Source: an uncultured Acidobacteriota bacterium
GTDB lineage: Bacteria; Acidobacteriota; Terriglobia; Terriglobales; Acidobacteriaceae
Assembly (NCBI GenBank): GCA_903832475.1
Contig: CAILBQ010000299.1
Coordinates: 1 to 16,305 of the forward strand
Length of the DNA: 16,305 nt
Direction of reading: 5' to 3'
Each line of letters starts with the position of its first letter. Within the stretch, counting starts at the first letter, position 1. Below are positions 16,278 to 16,305 of the stretch, piece by piece. The position numbers and the translations under genes are program-made. A model generated the notes under the pieces. The model saw nothing but the letters and a program-made list of their open reading frames with translations. It ran no database searches and was not told the DNA's origin.

Positions 16278-16305
16278 ATGAGCGTCGATAAGCCGGCGTC
16301 AGGGG
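16278..16305 (+). CDS. Possible start of a further gene, cut by the window end
   Basis: An open frame from ATG 16278 (reading MSVDKPASG) runs off the end of the window. An in-frame ATG at 16260 is also possible. Neither has a well-spaced ribosome-binding site: the AAGGA at 16254-16258 is too near to 16260 and too far from 16278. Only nine codons are visible, so this is a weak call and no function can be named. Confidence 0.2.

Overview
The window holds nine complete protein-coding genes and no RNA gene, CRISPR array, insertion sequence or other mobile element that I can see. The DNA is GC-rich. Most products carry Sec or twin-arginine export signals, and the gene families are secreted glycoside hydrolases, a tannase-type esterase and TAT-exported xylose-isomerase-like TIM barrels. 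This mix suits a polymer-degrading soil bacterium. Acidobacteriota (Terriglobales-like) is my best guess, but it is an inference from gene content only.

Layout, left to right. (1) 68-3660, minus strand: hyuA and hyuB, the two subunits of an ATP-dependent hydantoinase/5-oxoprolinase, with a 4-base ATGA overlap. (2) 3754-6198, minus: a secreted GH92 alpha-mannosidase 93 bases upstream of hyuA, with a 9-bp hairpin abutting its stop codon. (3) 6485-8284, plus: a secreted tannase/feruloyl-esterase-family protein, divergent from GH92. (4) 8430-10928, minus: a secreted BglX-type GH3 beta-glucosidase, convergent with the esterase across a 145-base hairpin-rich gap. (5) 11239-13494, plus: a secreted PF10091/GH144-like glucan hydrolase, divergent from GH3 across a 310-base region with palindromic candidate operators. 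(6) 13518-15150, minus: a DJ-1/PfpI-family protein downstream of a TAT-exported sugar isomerase-like TIM barrel. (7) 15340-16215, plus: a second TAT-exported TIM barrel, divergent from the first. The last 90 bases may contain the beginning of another gene.

How the genes could work together (inference). GH92 would trim alpha-mannosides. The GH144-like enzyme would cut a glucan, perhaps a beta-1,2-glucan, outside the cytoplasm, and GH3 would finish the oligosaccharides. The esterase would remove aromatic esters from plant or tannin material. The two exported TIM barrels could act on released or modified sugars in the periplasm. HyuAB is the cytosolic exception and would recycle 5-oxoproline or a related cyclic amide. 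No transporter, TonB receptor or regulator lies in the window, so this is a cluster of carbohydrate-active genes and not a complete utilisation locus.

The most notable details are: the GH92 start codon lying inside a perfect palindrome; paired GCGCAA-type palindromes between GH3 and the GH144-like gene; and a second TIM barrel that has glutamine where the usual metal-binding aspartate should be. I found no clear case of an entirely new system.
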